Source: Diplocarpon mali (lineage: Eukaryota > Ascomycota > Leotiomycetes > Helotiales > Drepanopezizaceae). From it: 64,000 bases of DNA. The stretch covers positions 93,373-157,372 of the forward strand of contig JAENRP010000089.1 of assembly GCA_024741835.1 (NCBI GenBank). The letters are read 5' to 3'. Positions 23,164 to 34,702 of the stretch are shown here, one piece after another (position 1 is the stretch's first letter; each line of letters starts with the position of its first letter). Made by a program: the position numbers and the translations under genes. The notes below the pieces were generated by a model. The model saw nothing but the letters and a program-made list of their open reading frames with translations, ran no database searches and was not told where the DNA came from.

Positions 23164-25213
23164 GGTGTGTGGGTAGAGATTTGTGGGTTGGTTGATCGCG
23201 GAGGATAGTGGTAGAACGAGTGTGTTGAGGAAGGCGAGGTGAGGAGCGAGACGCGGAGGTTTTTGGGAGTGAGGAGGAGTTGGATGATAAGTTGAACAGG
23301 AGCGGTAGGACGGGTTTCGTGTTTATACGGGGGGGGGGGCCTTGAGGCGCAGTCAGCTCTCCGCGAAAGGTTCGGCAAGGGTCTGTGTGTGGCTGGGCTG
23401 GACGATGACGACGAGCAGCGACGGGGAAGAACTCGTACTCGTACAATGTGGTAATGTTCGCAGCCCGAAAGTAGATGATTTCGACTACCGGTGGGGAGAG
23501 CAGATGACGGGTTGAGGGTTCGCACGAAGCATCGGTCGGATGCGATGGGTTTTTGAATCATCCGCAGACACAGTCCTCGCAAGTATGGGATTCGTGAGCG
23601 GCCCTAGGAGCTGGGTGCTTAGGTAAGCAGGGACACAGGTCCCCAGCACTTATTTGGCCGACCGGCCATGTCTCTCCGCGCGGCCGTAGTGGGGACGGTG
23701 CAATGCTCACACTAATCCCGACTCGACAAGCGTCGCAAGCGTCGCACCCGCGCTGCCGTGCCGTACATCCCAAGGCTTTGCGCACCTCTGACACCGTGGT
23801 CCGGGTAGTCTACCGTAGTATGTCCCACCGGGCGCCGTACACCGGACGCCGTACACCGCGCACCTATTTTTATCCCGCGCCAATGGACTCCTCGCAGTCC
23901 GCCGGCTCTGATCTCTCATGTCCCATATCCCATATTTCATATCCCACGTCCGACGTCCCCCCTCCCTCCTCCCACCTCCCACGTCGCCCAGCTCTCCAGC
24001 TCTGCATCTAGCGACCTCGGGCAACCTGGAAGTATCCTGCACCCTCCGCCTCCGGCACCCGACACCCCAGCTCAACCGTTGCTCATGAGAGTTTGCCGCT
24101 CCGTGCCCTTGTCCTCCCACAAGGCCCTTTCCACGTCAGCGCTGGGCGGAGGCAGCAGACGACGAGGCTGAAGCGGACGTGGACCCGCGTTTCAGCTGTT
24201 AGCAGCTGCAGCCTTCTTGGCCGTGGGGAGGCCCGGGTCCGAGGTGGAGGTCAGGTCCGAGAAAGGTGCGACGGCCAAACGAACTGCAGGCCCTCCATCG
24301 TCTTGTGCGGTGGATATACCTCCGTCGTGGCATCGCTCAACCCTTCGGAACTCGGCAGGGCACATCTTCTTTTTCCTGTGGCCCCTTGACATGGGACGAC
24401 GGCCCCGTGGCCTCGATGGTCTTCGTTGCCCCGAATGACAACCGTCGACGACACGGCGGACGCTGTCCACAACCCCGTCCCAGGGCGAAGAAGCGGCCAA
24501 GGACTAGGGCCTTCAGAGGAGAGGAGAGATAGTTCGGCCGGCCCGCGGTAGCTTGGAACCATGGGCAGAATTACGGCTCTCGGCCCAAGAACAGGCCTTC
24601 CCTGGGAGATTCTCCATCGCAGGTGCAGAGAATGTTTCTGAAGAAGGAAAAAATGCCCCTCGTGAACTCGGCTTGGCCATGCCAACCAGTGTCCTGTCCC
24701 GACTCTACGACGGCTTCCGTCCCAAGCCGCTACTCCCGACGATGGTCTGAATAGCTTCATATCTGCCCATCGGCCGACATCTGCGCCAGAGTACGCTGCA
24801 AGCGGCGGCAGGCTGTCTGGAGAGCTTGGGCTCGGCGTCCAAGGCCATCGGCCGTGAGCTTCGTGCTTCGTCGCCTGCGACCCAGCCAGGCCAAAGCTCT
24901 TCTGGAATCCTTGACGAGGGCCCACTTCCGTTCCATCAAACATCACAGCTCCCATCTCACCCGAACCTCGTCCTTGGTCCATCTCGAACCAGCAGTCCGC
25001 CAATCACCAAGCCAATGTAAGATGCCTCGCAATCATATCACCGCCAGCAAATCTCCTGTATATCTTCGAGAGGGCTGGATCACCCTTGGTACGAGTATAT
25101 CGTGTGGCAGGGCAGGTGCGGCTTGCTACCACGCCAAGCGCATCGTGGCGGTGTCCGCCAGGCCGATGCTTGTTTCTCACTCTCTTTCGACGAATGATTA
25201 TATAATCTCGCTA
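23164..25213. other. GC-rich intergenic, no gene recognised
   Basis: The promoter side of the SUR7/PalI gene includes a G10 run near 23330. Farther right, several long open frames on both strands (up to 250 codons at 24251-25003, minus) have skewed, domain-free compositions and mutually overlap, so I read them as GC-driven chance frames. A small tandem array of CCCATATCCCATAT-like units lies near 23920-23950. Confidence 0.4.
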
Positions 25214-25215
25214 TA

Positions 25216-26349
25216 GGCTCTGTACTAGTATCGATATTTTCATATGAAAATGGAGTAGAATAAGATAGTCAATTGTATATATTTAAAAGTGTCTATTCGG
25301 TGTTGATCTAGAGTGCTAGGGTCTAGTTAGTCTACCTTAGGCCACTACCTTTGCGTATGCTTATAAGCTGTCTAATAAGGCTAGGAACGTAGCTAGCGGC
25401 TGAAAAAAAGCCATTTGAAGTAGTCTATTCTTCAAAATGCCTGAAATTAGCCTATCCTTAATTGAATATTTATTCCTTATATTTGTATATAGCCTGGATT
25501 GCAAGTTCTAAAGCTCTCTTGCATAGTTCTCGAGTTGGGTCAGGATCAGCTTCCTCCTTTAGTACTCCTCATATTAGAAGAGCTCGAATATTAGCTTAAA
25601 CTATTATTTAAGGAATCGGCTACTTCTCTCCTCTATCTTATGGTTGGCTTTGATAGCATCCAAGTATAGCCTTTATATATAGCTGTCGCAAAAGGCCTTC
25701 CGAAAATTCTTAAGATAGGCCGTCTTAGTCTTTAAGGACTCCTTTAACTAGCTAATCACCTCTGAATCTTGTACTCGTTTCGAGGTTGCTTAGCATCTCG
25801 GGTTATCTTGGGTTCTAAGAAATCAAGGGTCCCCCTTCTCTAGATGTCTTATAATATTGATCGGATATTGCTCTGCGCCTTAACTTGGTCTGAATAAGGT
25901 CTGATAGTAGTCGATTCTACGTATCATCACGCAGTTGTTTAGTTGTAGTCGTAATACCGAATATACTCTAGTATCCCTTAAAATATAGTGCGAGGTAGAA
26001 CGTAGGCAAAAGAGGATAGTATCTACCTGCAAGGTAGCAACTCTTACTTAATTCGCGTTCCTTTCGCCTTTTCCCCTCCGATAGTAACTGATATTACATC
26101 AACGTTTAAGTTAGTATTCAAGGTCTGCTAGAAATACAATCAAGTACCCCTTTAAATTAAGAAGAATTCTTCATTTTGATAACCTTGCTATTTGTAGTAC
26201 CGAAGTTGCCACTGATCAGTGTAGGTTCCGTACTGGTATTGATATTTTCAAACGAAACTGGAGTAGAATAAGCCACTTTTAAATACATACAATTGACTGT
26301 CTCATTCTACTCCATTTTCATATGAAAATATCGATACCGGTACGGAACC
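25216..26349. mobile_element. TIR-bounded DNA element, non-autonomous or decayed, with TA flanks
   Basis: The left end (from 25216) and the reverse complement of the right end (from 26349) match over about 76 bp: both run GG(C/T)TC(T/C)GTAC, then GTATCGATATTTTCATATG, then TGGAGTAGAAT and a TTTAAAAGTG tail. Every difference I see is a C/T or G/A transition, mostly on the left arm. Both outer ends are flanked by TA (25214-25215 and 26350-26351), compatible with a Tc1/mariner-type TA duplication. The roughly 900-bp body is AT-rich, stop-laden and shows no recognisable transposase. A third, forward copy of the terminus lies at 26224. Confidence 0.7.
26224..26349. repeat. Fold-back (inverted terminal repeats back to back)
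   Basis: A forward copy of the element terminus (26224 to about 26270) faces the right-hand TIR (about 26305-26349) across a loop of some 35 bp. The arms pair GGTTCCGTAC..GGAGTAGAAT with its complement and are also flanked by TA (26222-26223). It could be an independent small MITE of 126 bp made from the same ends. Confidence 0.75.
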
Positions 26350-26351
26350 TA

Positions 26352-29000
26352 CACTCGCACAGAACCTCAGACCTGAGTCAAGACTCGCTTCTCTGCGTAC
26401 ACAGTGAAGTGCCCGGGTGTGGAGGAAGGACGCGGGCTGAGCTGATAGCTCTGATTGTGGCCAGAAGGAAGTATTGCCACATGGGCTTTCCGCCCCTCAC
26501 TTTTTCCATCTGGGCGATATCTGGGCTGGGAGGTCGTTTCGCTGCCGTGTCCTGCCGATGCCATGCTCGGTCTGCATACCGTGCTCATGATCAGACCACG
26601 ATCGGAGAAATGCATCTTCATCTGGTGAGCATAGCGTCCCTGGAGTAGCTACCCGCTTTGTCACATCAACTCGGCACTCTCGCCGTGATTGCGCAAGTCT
26701 CCCTTCATATTACGGATGCGACTCGCCTCACCCCTCACGCTGCAGCTGACGACCCGAGTAGCGCTTCATAGACAGCATGTCTGCCCCAGTCGCCAGATTT
26801 CGCATTTGCACCTCGGGTGAAACTGTAGACGACACGCCGAGCGCATCTGCAACACATTGAGTGCATCACCTCCTGAGCATACGACCCTTCTCCTTGCCCA
26901 TCTCGCCGTGACCGTAACTGACCACATCCTCTTTGGTTTTTGAGCTGCGCATCAGTCCCCACGGTGTGAATTTCACACTTGTCGGTGGGCGAGACTAATC
27001 GTCAGTGTGCGGTACTGTAGAACATGAGAGCATTCTTTTGGGTGTGAGGACGAAGAGTGTGTTGGGGCTTGTGGCCTGGATGACGAGGGGTTCGTGCCGT
27101 CTGGGGGAGGTGTAAAATCCGACTCTGGAGTTTCGAGGGAGGCAGAGAAACTTGCAAGATGTGGAGTTGCCTATGAAAAGGATCCAGTGGGTTATAATAG
27201 GAGCTTCCGGCTTGCGCGAGGCTAGAGGCGATGAAGAGCATCGAGGATAACTGAAAGGGCTAGGAGCCCGAGGCAATAGGCTCAGCAGTGAGGGGCTATG
27301 GCGAGACACATTTTCGAGAGTAGGTTGAGGTGGTTGAGGAAGTCAATAAGAATAACCGACTCTTTCTCTTGTCAACTGGAATCAGAGAAACAGAACTCGT
27401 TTCCGGGCACTCCAGTACTACCTGTACGCTAGAAACCTCAACCGGTACAGAAGATCGTGGGTATGAAGGGAGCACGAGGAAGCATGTACTGAATCAGCGC
27501 TCTATCCCTTGCTTCCACGGCGGTCGGTAGGTCGCCGCATTTTCAATGTGATTGATAGATCAGGTCATTCGTACTCGGCTCTTTTACGAGGCTCCCGTCT
27601 TGCTGAATGATGAAAGCATGTGTTATACCCAAGGGAGAAGATATGGTGGAGACATCTTAGCAGACTCCTTCATATCGATGGCCGGGAAAGACTGCTGTCA
27701 GGTTGCGAATTTGTAGATGACTGTGTTGTCTTGTCATATCACTCTCCACCCCCGCCCCAGCGTGAAAGGAACTCTCCTCGAAGCGGGCCACGTACGATTA
27801 TTTCGCTATACTCTAGAAGCGACGGCCGAACTTGGGTTGAATGTAAGCTTTTTCATAGTGAGACTGATCCACTCAGCAGGGACTGGAAGTGTGCAGCTTG
27901 ACTTATTGAAACTTGAGAAGCCACCCAAAGCCTCAATCGCACAAGCCAGTAACGGCGTGGAAATGGACTGGAAATCTGAAAGTCATTCCAACTCGTCCAG
28001 GATCGTGGACGTCCCCGTCCAAGCGGTGAAATTTCTGCGAGAAGAGCGGAATGGTTCGGCAGGGCTTCAAATAGCCATGGTGTCCATAGGCTTCCTCCCG
28101 CAACGAGAATATGCCGCAGAACAAATGAAGCTTAACCGGCCGGAAGCTCGTGTAATGTAATGGCTACCTTGCATTCCAGTTGATGACAGCCCCCGTGGAG
28201 TAAACATGCACGTGAACGGGATGGTCGAGATGCCAAGAGTTTAACCATATTTTGTTTTCCTTTAGGAGACTTGGTATCGATAGAGAGGAGGAAGAGTAGG
28301 CATTCATCGTCAGCTCGTTTGTGCCAGTAGAAAAGAGGTCTCGGTGAGCTTTCTCCAGACCATGGCGGATGCCCAGCTGCGATTTGGGCTAAGTCCAGCA
28401 GTTTCCATTGGTCGCACGAGTCTCGAAGCGGCGCAAAATCCATTCGGACAACAAAAACACAAGATGAAGAATATTTACCCGTACTCGTTGTTTTGGCTGA
28501 CTCGAGGAGAGCCTGCTAGTGTAGCGTCTGCTGACCATTCCAGACTCTAATGTAAGTCACATCTGCCCCGGATTGTGGCTGCACGACATCCTCCTGCAAG
28601 AATCCATGATGAACCCTGAAATCATATCCACGAGCACGGGAAGATCAAGCGTAGCAGCATACTGTTACTGCTGCTGTATCGTCGTCTGCCATGGAAATAA
28701 GAGTCGTTGTTAAGCTTGACTCTTAAGAAGCTTGAAGATGCATTAAAGCCTTGGTGTCACAGAAGGCTAAAAGCTCTGCGGACCTGTGGGGTCACGAGAA
28801 ATCAACCACCCCGAGCCGAAGTAGCTGGTGAGAGCGACGGCGACGGAATGTCATATGATAAACGTGTGACCCAGACACGTTTTGAATAGAGAGAAGGCCC
28901 AAACTTCGACCGGCGTATGAAGAGGTGAGGTAGAGCATGGAGATCGCAGAGTCTCGAGTCCAAGCCTCCTTGTCATTCATCCCGCCAAGACCCGCTCGGT
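26352..29000. other. Intergenic, no gene recognised
   Basis: About 2.6 kb of average composition. The longest open frame (147 codons, plus strand, 27717-28160) has no family resemblance and overlaps minus-strand frames. I saw no RNA gene or repeat. Confidence 0.4.
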
Positions 29001-30053
29001 GTTGGCTAACTAAGCGCTGGTGGTGTGGGAACACTTCGCCGTCTACCTACTGAGAACACCAGTACAACATCAACAAACGGGCACCCCCTCCCTCACCCCT
29101 CTGCCTATACGTCGTCGACTTACCTGACCTACTGTTCAGAATCGACTGGCCGATCGCGACTACCCTGGCTTTACAGCAAACTTCATCCCCTCCTGGCTTC
29201 TCCTCTCGAGAGCCGCAGACATTACATCCACAGCAAATCTGTTCAGCTTGATCAACGACCACGACGACCACCACGAACCCGACCCTCCCTTGTGCGACTG
29301 CGGTCTCTCCGCCGACAATCAGTGCCAGCATTTAGCCTCTTGGTCCGGCAAACCTCCTACTGACGATCCTTCCTCCACAATCACATCTGGATCGCTGCAG
29401 TACTGCCTCCTCTCCTCTCAAGAACGCCCTGCCCGGATTCCTCCTCAGCGTCGCTCCTCCATTCGCTGCGCGACTGGCAGGAATATTTCACGCTGCCGTG
29501 GGATCTTCTCGTGATTGAAGTGTCTGGTTCCGTCAGAGGTTCGTTTCCCCGACTCCCCACGCCTGACGCATCTTGGCTGCGCGGCGAGAAGTCCAGCCTC
29601 AGACACTCTTTGCGCCGTCAACACATCCCTCCATCCAGCTTCGTCCCTGCATTTGATAGGGTTTCCATCTTCCTGCACCTGTCCTGATAGAAGCGGTGAC
29701 TCAGTCGTTTACATCCTTCATCCCTGCAGAGCCGAGCTACAACAGAACGGAGTCAATGCGTCAAGAGCACATCACACGATTGCATACCGGAAGACACTCA
29801 TCAATCGCTTTTATATGGAATAGACCCGTTGACGCCTATACCACTGCCGTTGAATAGACAGCACGATCCGTATTCGATCCCGAAAAGCCAGAGAACCTTC
29901 TTCCCGACCATAAATCCATCTCCGCTGCGAAACCTGGGATACACAGGCCGCGGCTTGGCCGGCTCTCTTCACCAGGAGATTCACAAAGGAAGCTGCTGAA
30001 GCCCAATCGAATATACCACTTCTGTATAGGGTTCCGGGAAGATATACTCAAGC
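29001..30053 (+). promoter_or_regulatory. Long upstream region/leader of the Ppz-type phosphatase gene
   Basis: About 1 kb between the last featureless stretch and the Ppz start. It contains several upstream ATG-initiated frames on the plus strand (for example 29025-29363, 29248-29514, 29515-29823) with no domain. Such a leader fits long 5' UTRs with upstream ORFs, often seen for fungal signalling genes. Whether it is transcribed cannot be told from sequence. Confidence 0.3.
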
Positions 30054-31724
30054 ATGGGTAACCAAAGCTCCAGGGGCTCTGGAGCCAGCACGCCTAAAGG
30101 AAACCACTCGACTACCTCACTGGACAAAGGAGCAGATAGTCTCTCATCCTATCCTCCATTTAGCCAGGCTGACACTAAAGAATCCACCAGATCATTTAGA
30201 GGCCTAGGGTCCAAGATCCGGGGTAGCAAAACTGACAGCCCTCGTGCATCCACATCAAACTTCAGCTCCGGGGAGGCGCTTGCAGACCGATCAGATGCTA
30301 CATCGGTGAAATCAGGGAAGAGCTCCCGATCGGTACTGAAGGGGGCTGGAGATATGGATCCGCCAGCCTCGCCCTCATCGCCCACGACAGATTCCGATGC
30401 TGCGGCCTCACCTCTGGAAGATCCTCAACCGCCCCCGTCTCCGGTCCAGTCAGCTTCACTGCGTGAAGGTCACCATGATGTGGATGCCGCACGGCGGAGC
30501 GGGGAGGTCGACCATGTTTCTGACCAACCACCGTCCGGACAGATGAATCCCTTTGCACACATGCAGCGTGCTGGTGCTTCAATTTTGGTCAGGAGGGAAG
30601 GAGAAATCAATCCTATCGAACCAGATGCGCGGAAAAATACCCCGGTCGCTGAAGATGGAGGCCCAGGAGGCATGGCCATGGGAGAAATGAAAGACTCTGA
30701 TGTTGACGATTATATCAAACGACTGCTAGATGCCGGCTATGCCGGCAAGAGCACGAAAGGTGTTGTCCTGAGGAACGCAGAGATCACATCCATCTGCTCC
30801 AGAGTCCGCGAGATCTTTTTGCAGCAACCCCCACTGATCGAGTTGGAAGCCCCGGTCAAGATTGTAGGAGATATACATGGACAATACTCAGACCTCATTC
30901 GCATGTTTGAAATGTGTGGCTTCCCCCCGAGCGCAAATTTTCTATTCCTCGGCGACTACGTTGACCGGGGAAAGCACTCTCTCGAAACGATTCTGCTGCT
31001 TATGTGCTATAAGATCAAGTTCCCGGAGAACTTCTTCTTGCTAAGAGGAAATCACGAATGTGCTAATGTCACTCGTGTGTATGGCTTCTATGACGAATGC
31101 AAAAGACGGTGCAATGTCAAGATCTGGAAGACCTTTGTGGATACTTTCAACTGTGTAAGTCTGTCGATTACCCAATCAGACTGCTCTTAACCCTTATAGC
31201 TACCAATTGCCGCCATTGTTGCCGGCAAGATATTCTGCGTTCACGGCGGACTATCACCTGCCTTAAGCCATATGGACGATATCAGACATATTGCTCGCCC
31301 AACGGATGTACCTGACTTCGGACTGCTGAACGATCTTTTGTGGTCGGATCCGGCCGATCAGGAAAAGGACTGGGAGAGCAGCGAACGTGGTGTCAGCTAT
31401 TCGTTTGGAAAGAAAGTCATTACAGACTTCCTTGCTCGACATGACTTTGATCTGGTTTGCCGAGCACATATGGTCGTGGAAGACGGTTATGAATTCTTCG
31501 AAGACCGAATACTGGTAACGGTCTTCTCTGCGCCCAACTACTGTGGGGAGTTCGATAACTACGGTGCCGTCATGAGTGTATCGACTGAGCTGTTATGCAG
31601 CTTTGAGCTCTTGAAGCCTTTGGACTCGAGTGCCTTGAAGAGCCAGATGAAGAAGAGCCGCAACAAGCGTAACAGTATGCTCAACAGCCCACCGCCATCC
31701 GGCTTCCTGCCCCAGAGCGTCTAG
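30054..31724 (+). CDS. PPZ1: Ser/Thr protein phosphatase PP-Z (Ppz1 type)
   Basis: A PP1-related phosphatase that controls cation homeostasis and salt tolerance in fungi. Two exons, 30054-31154 and 31200-31724, separated by a 45-nt GTAAGT..TAG intron, give 541 aa. The N-terminus [10 protein letters not shown] is a clear N-myristoylation site and starts a Ser/Pro-rich disordered region of about 220 residues, the hallmark separating PP-Z from PP1. The catalytic domain has GDIHGQ (Gly 272 onward), [34 protein letters not shown] and [14 protein letters not shown], so all metal-binding residues are present. The intron joins FNC to [13 protein letters not shown]. The tail ends with a Lys/Arg-rich KSRNKRNS segment. 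The domain is full length and appears functional. Confidence 0.96.
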
Positions 31725-33056
31725 TCTGAATGACTAGTTCTTCTGGTATCACAGGGACCCTTGTTGGTCAGGTAAGAAATATCGATTTCGACCTCATCTT
31801 CGACGCGTATAAAAAGCGCTGCTCAAGTCGCGGATTGGGACGGTTCGGGTGCGAGGGCCGAGAGTGCCGTCAGGTAAGAGCAACGCAGCTCTCGCGTAAG
31901 GAAATAACAATAAAGGCAGATTCCTCCTGCAATTGGGTCAGTCCGAAACCGCGCTATACTGATCTGACTAGGCGCCAACGACAATCTTCACTCCTTGACT
32001 GTGCGCCACACATTATATCGGTTCGGGTCTGGGCGGCACTAGCGTTTTTTGAATGACAATGTCTGGTCCTCTCTGGCTTGAGGCTTCGACATGTCCAGAT
32101 TGGGCATCTGGAGGCAAAACTTCTTTCCTGGTTCGCGAGTCTGAATAGGGTCTGGTGGCGGGAAAGGGAAGCACATGTGATGTGTGTATTTGTATTGCTA
32201 GCGCTCAGCTATCAGTGAGGAGGCAGTTAAGAGAGATGACCCGTTGGCAGCGATCATCGCACACGAGATGAAATATCTGGATTAATGGACTTTCCAATGA
32301 GTGTCTGCTCTGAATACTTCGTGGCATTACAAATATTCTCATCTTCACGATTGTTAAAGATGAAGACCAGCTCCTCACTTTGCAAAAGCTAACAATCGGC
32401 CGTTCAGTCACTGCATTCATTCAATTTTATCTACAGGCTGAAGGCATCCGATTCAATCAGCAGTCAAGGCCTCTACAAGTTCGGTCTTGGCAAAGAACCA
32501 CAGATTTCAAGAAGTATTACCAGCAAGTCACCACTGCTCATCTGTGGATGTTGTCTTCAACCTCTACTCAACCCATGATATGCCCGCAAGCGACGCCGAC
32601 GTTGGGGCGTTTACTTATCTTCAGTATAGCTATTACGAAGCAGATGATCTGATCTAGCATGTATAAGTTTGATATTTTGGTCAATCTGTAACTGCCTTTG
32701 TATCAAACCATGCTTTATTACCCCAATCAGAGAGCATCGAGGCACCAGGTCATACGAGTATGCTGCAGATAGGATAATATTCGAAACATATTTCAGAGAA
32801 GACCACTCACTTAATACAGCCTGAATGAACCCCCACATAAGCAAGGCCGACAATCAGCCGTCAAACTAGGTCCACTAAAATAAGCTTAAATTCTCTAGCT
32901 GCGGCTCCAAAGATCCTGTAGAGAGGTGGAAAACTCCCAACGTCCTCTCGGCCATACATCTCCATTCCACACCCACTTGCGCCTCACCTCAGGACAGGGG
33001 CAAGACAAGTCTTACGTGCAAGTCTACAACACACAAATTATTCATAAGGATCCAAA
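31725..33056. other. Intergenic between PPZ1 and the small zinc-binding gene
   Basis: About 1.3 kb that includes the 3' region of PPZ1 and the promoter of the next gene. The short frames (up to 108 codons) carry no domain signature. I saw no repeat. Confidence 0.45.
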
Positions 33057-33585
33057 ATGCCGGTGTCCAAGAAAATGAAGGTGGGTTGATTTTGGCTTCC
33101 GTGGGGTGGGTGTAAGGGGCAATGTAAAGGGGGAGAGCAGGTGGAGTCAGAGATTATAGGCCAACGCGCGCTGACACGCCGTTGCACAGGTCCAGCGCGA
33201 GCATCGCAAGGCCGAAGCAGCAGGAACTCGAGCCCCCGTCAAGGCCAATGGTCTCCCAGTCAAGGCGCCCAAGCCTACGAGTCTGGTAATTACTTCCAGC
33301 TCCAGAACGAGTTCCTGACGCAGCTTCCTCCCTTCCGGCCATCCCAATAAATTTCTAGCGGGAGCTTTCCCATCTCTGCGAGGGTAGCAAACAAGAGAAC
33401 GAAGAAGAGGAACGGAGGGAAACGAAGGGGTGGGATGGGGGTCAGGCTGACACTCCGAACAGTGCGCCAACTGTCGCAAAGAGCTCGTCAACACCAACCT
33501 GAAGCAGCTCGAAGTCCACGCCGAGACCCACGACCAGAAGCTGTGGACCAAGGAAAAATGCTGGCCCGATATCTTCCGCGCTTAG
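33057..33585 (+). CDS. Small SERF/4F5-like zinc-binding protein, C2H2
   Basis: Three exons, 33057-33080 (24 nt), 33190-33285 and 33463-33585, give an 80-aa protein missed by ORF scans because no single frame is long. The N-terminus is basic (MPVSKKMKVQREHRKAEAAG), as in the SERF/4F5-like family, followed by a Pro/Lys linker. One zinc site, C41-x2-C44-x14-H59-x3-H63, sits in CANCRKELVNTNLKQLEVHA, and a conserved WTKEKCWPDIF end follows. All introns have GT..AG borders in phase 0. Members occur widely in fungi and plants; the cellular role is poorly known. Confidence 0.87.
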
Positions 33586-34702
33586 ACTCTGCCGCGGGAT
33601 TGTGGGAACGGAATGATCGGGCAAAGACGGTGTGCATGGTTTTCTCGCGCTTCACTCGTGTGCTTTACGGTCTGGAGAGCGAGGCGTGGAGAGCACTCGG
33701 ACTCCGCATAGCCTGCGAGCTCGGGTTGCATGAAATATGATGCGATGAACGAAGTGGCCGTGCTTTCCAGTTTCTGTTGTTGTTGTGTGGACTATAGGGC
33801 CAAAGTTGGCTGTGAGCGGGTGCGTGCCTCTTTTATGTCTGATCTGACGGCGTTGTGTTTTGTGTGTTGTTGTGATTTTGATTCGAAGAAAATAAAAAAG
33901 AAAACGCTGTCTCTGTACACCAGGTATGGCTCGGCTTTGGCATCAGCAAAGCACATGCAAATTTTACCTTGGCCAGACGTAAGAATGTCTTGTACACTAG
34001 ACGTGTCAAATCCTGCAAAGGTAGACCTTTCTGGCTGCACCCAGGCCAGCTCGTCCGTCACCTGGGCTTGTAAGCGATACATTACCCAACGACAGTATCC
34101 AAGCTCTAGACACCCTATGCTGTTTCTTTTTTGATTGTCCTCTCTGAATTGGCTTCATGTCTACGCGGCTCCCCAGGGACTTCCTCAAACCAAGAGAGTG
34201 CGTGTACATGAGAACTTCAACCAGAAGAAAATGACCAAAGTGGCAGATGTTGTGCCGAGGCGAGCAAAACCCAGCCACTCTACTCATTGGAAATTTGTTG
34301 GCCTAATGTTGCTTCCTCGACTTATGAACCATATTCAACACTCAGTGTCTTATACTGAAGCAATATTCTCACACCCGCGCCTGCCTAGCTCCCGTCTTGG
34401 TACTCGCAAGTCATTTCAGCAAGTGTGGGATTGCATTCCAAGATCAAGGCGTCAACAGATGATCTTGCGGAAGCAAAAAGCAAATGTGGTTCTGCGACGA
34501 AGAAATCTTCATCCGTTGGGTACACAAGTATTGATGATGCTCCAAATCAGGGCACTAGACTACATAAACGGAAGGATAACGTCATGCTGTTTACACGATA
34601 CCAGGTACTTTTCTACTTAGCGTTCTAAGCGATGTCCTGTACAGATATTAGACCACCAGTCAAGAGTGCTCCTGATACCTAATCGCCAATGGTTCCTTAT
34701 TC
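33586..34702. other. Intergenic, no gene recognised
   Basis: About 1.1 kb between the zinc-binding gene and the DUF6604-type pseudogene. Open frames up to 161 codons (34135-34620, plus) show no domain and no clear start context. Nothing else stands out. Confidence 0.4.

Noticed and set aside
24251..25003. 250-codon open frame on the minus strand
   Set aside because: No recognisable motif, skewed Gly/Pro/Ser/Trp composition, overlaps other frames in GC-rich DNA.
27717..28160. 147-codon plus-strand frame
   Set aside because: No family resemblance, overlapping minus frames, and no visible splice extension that would improve it.
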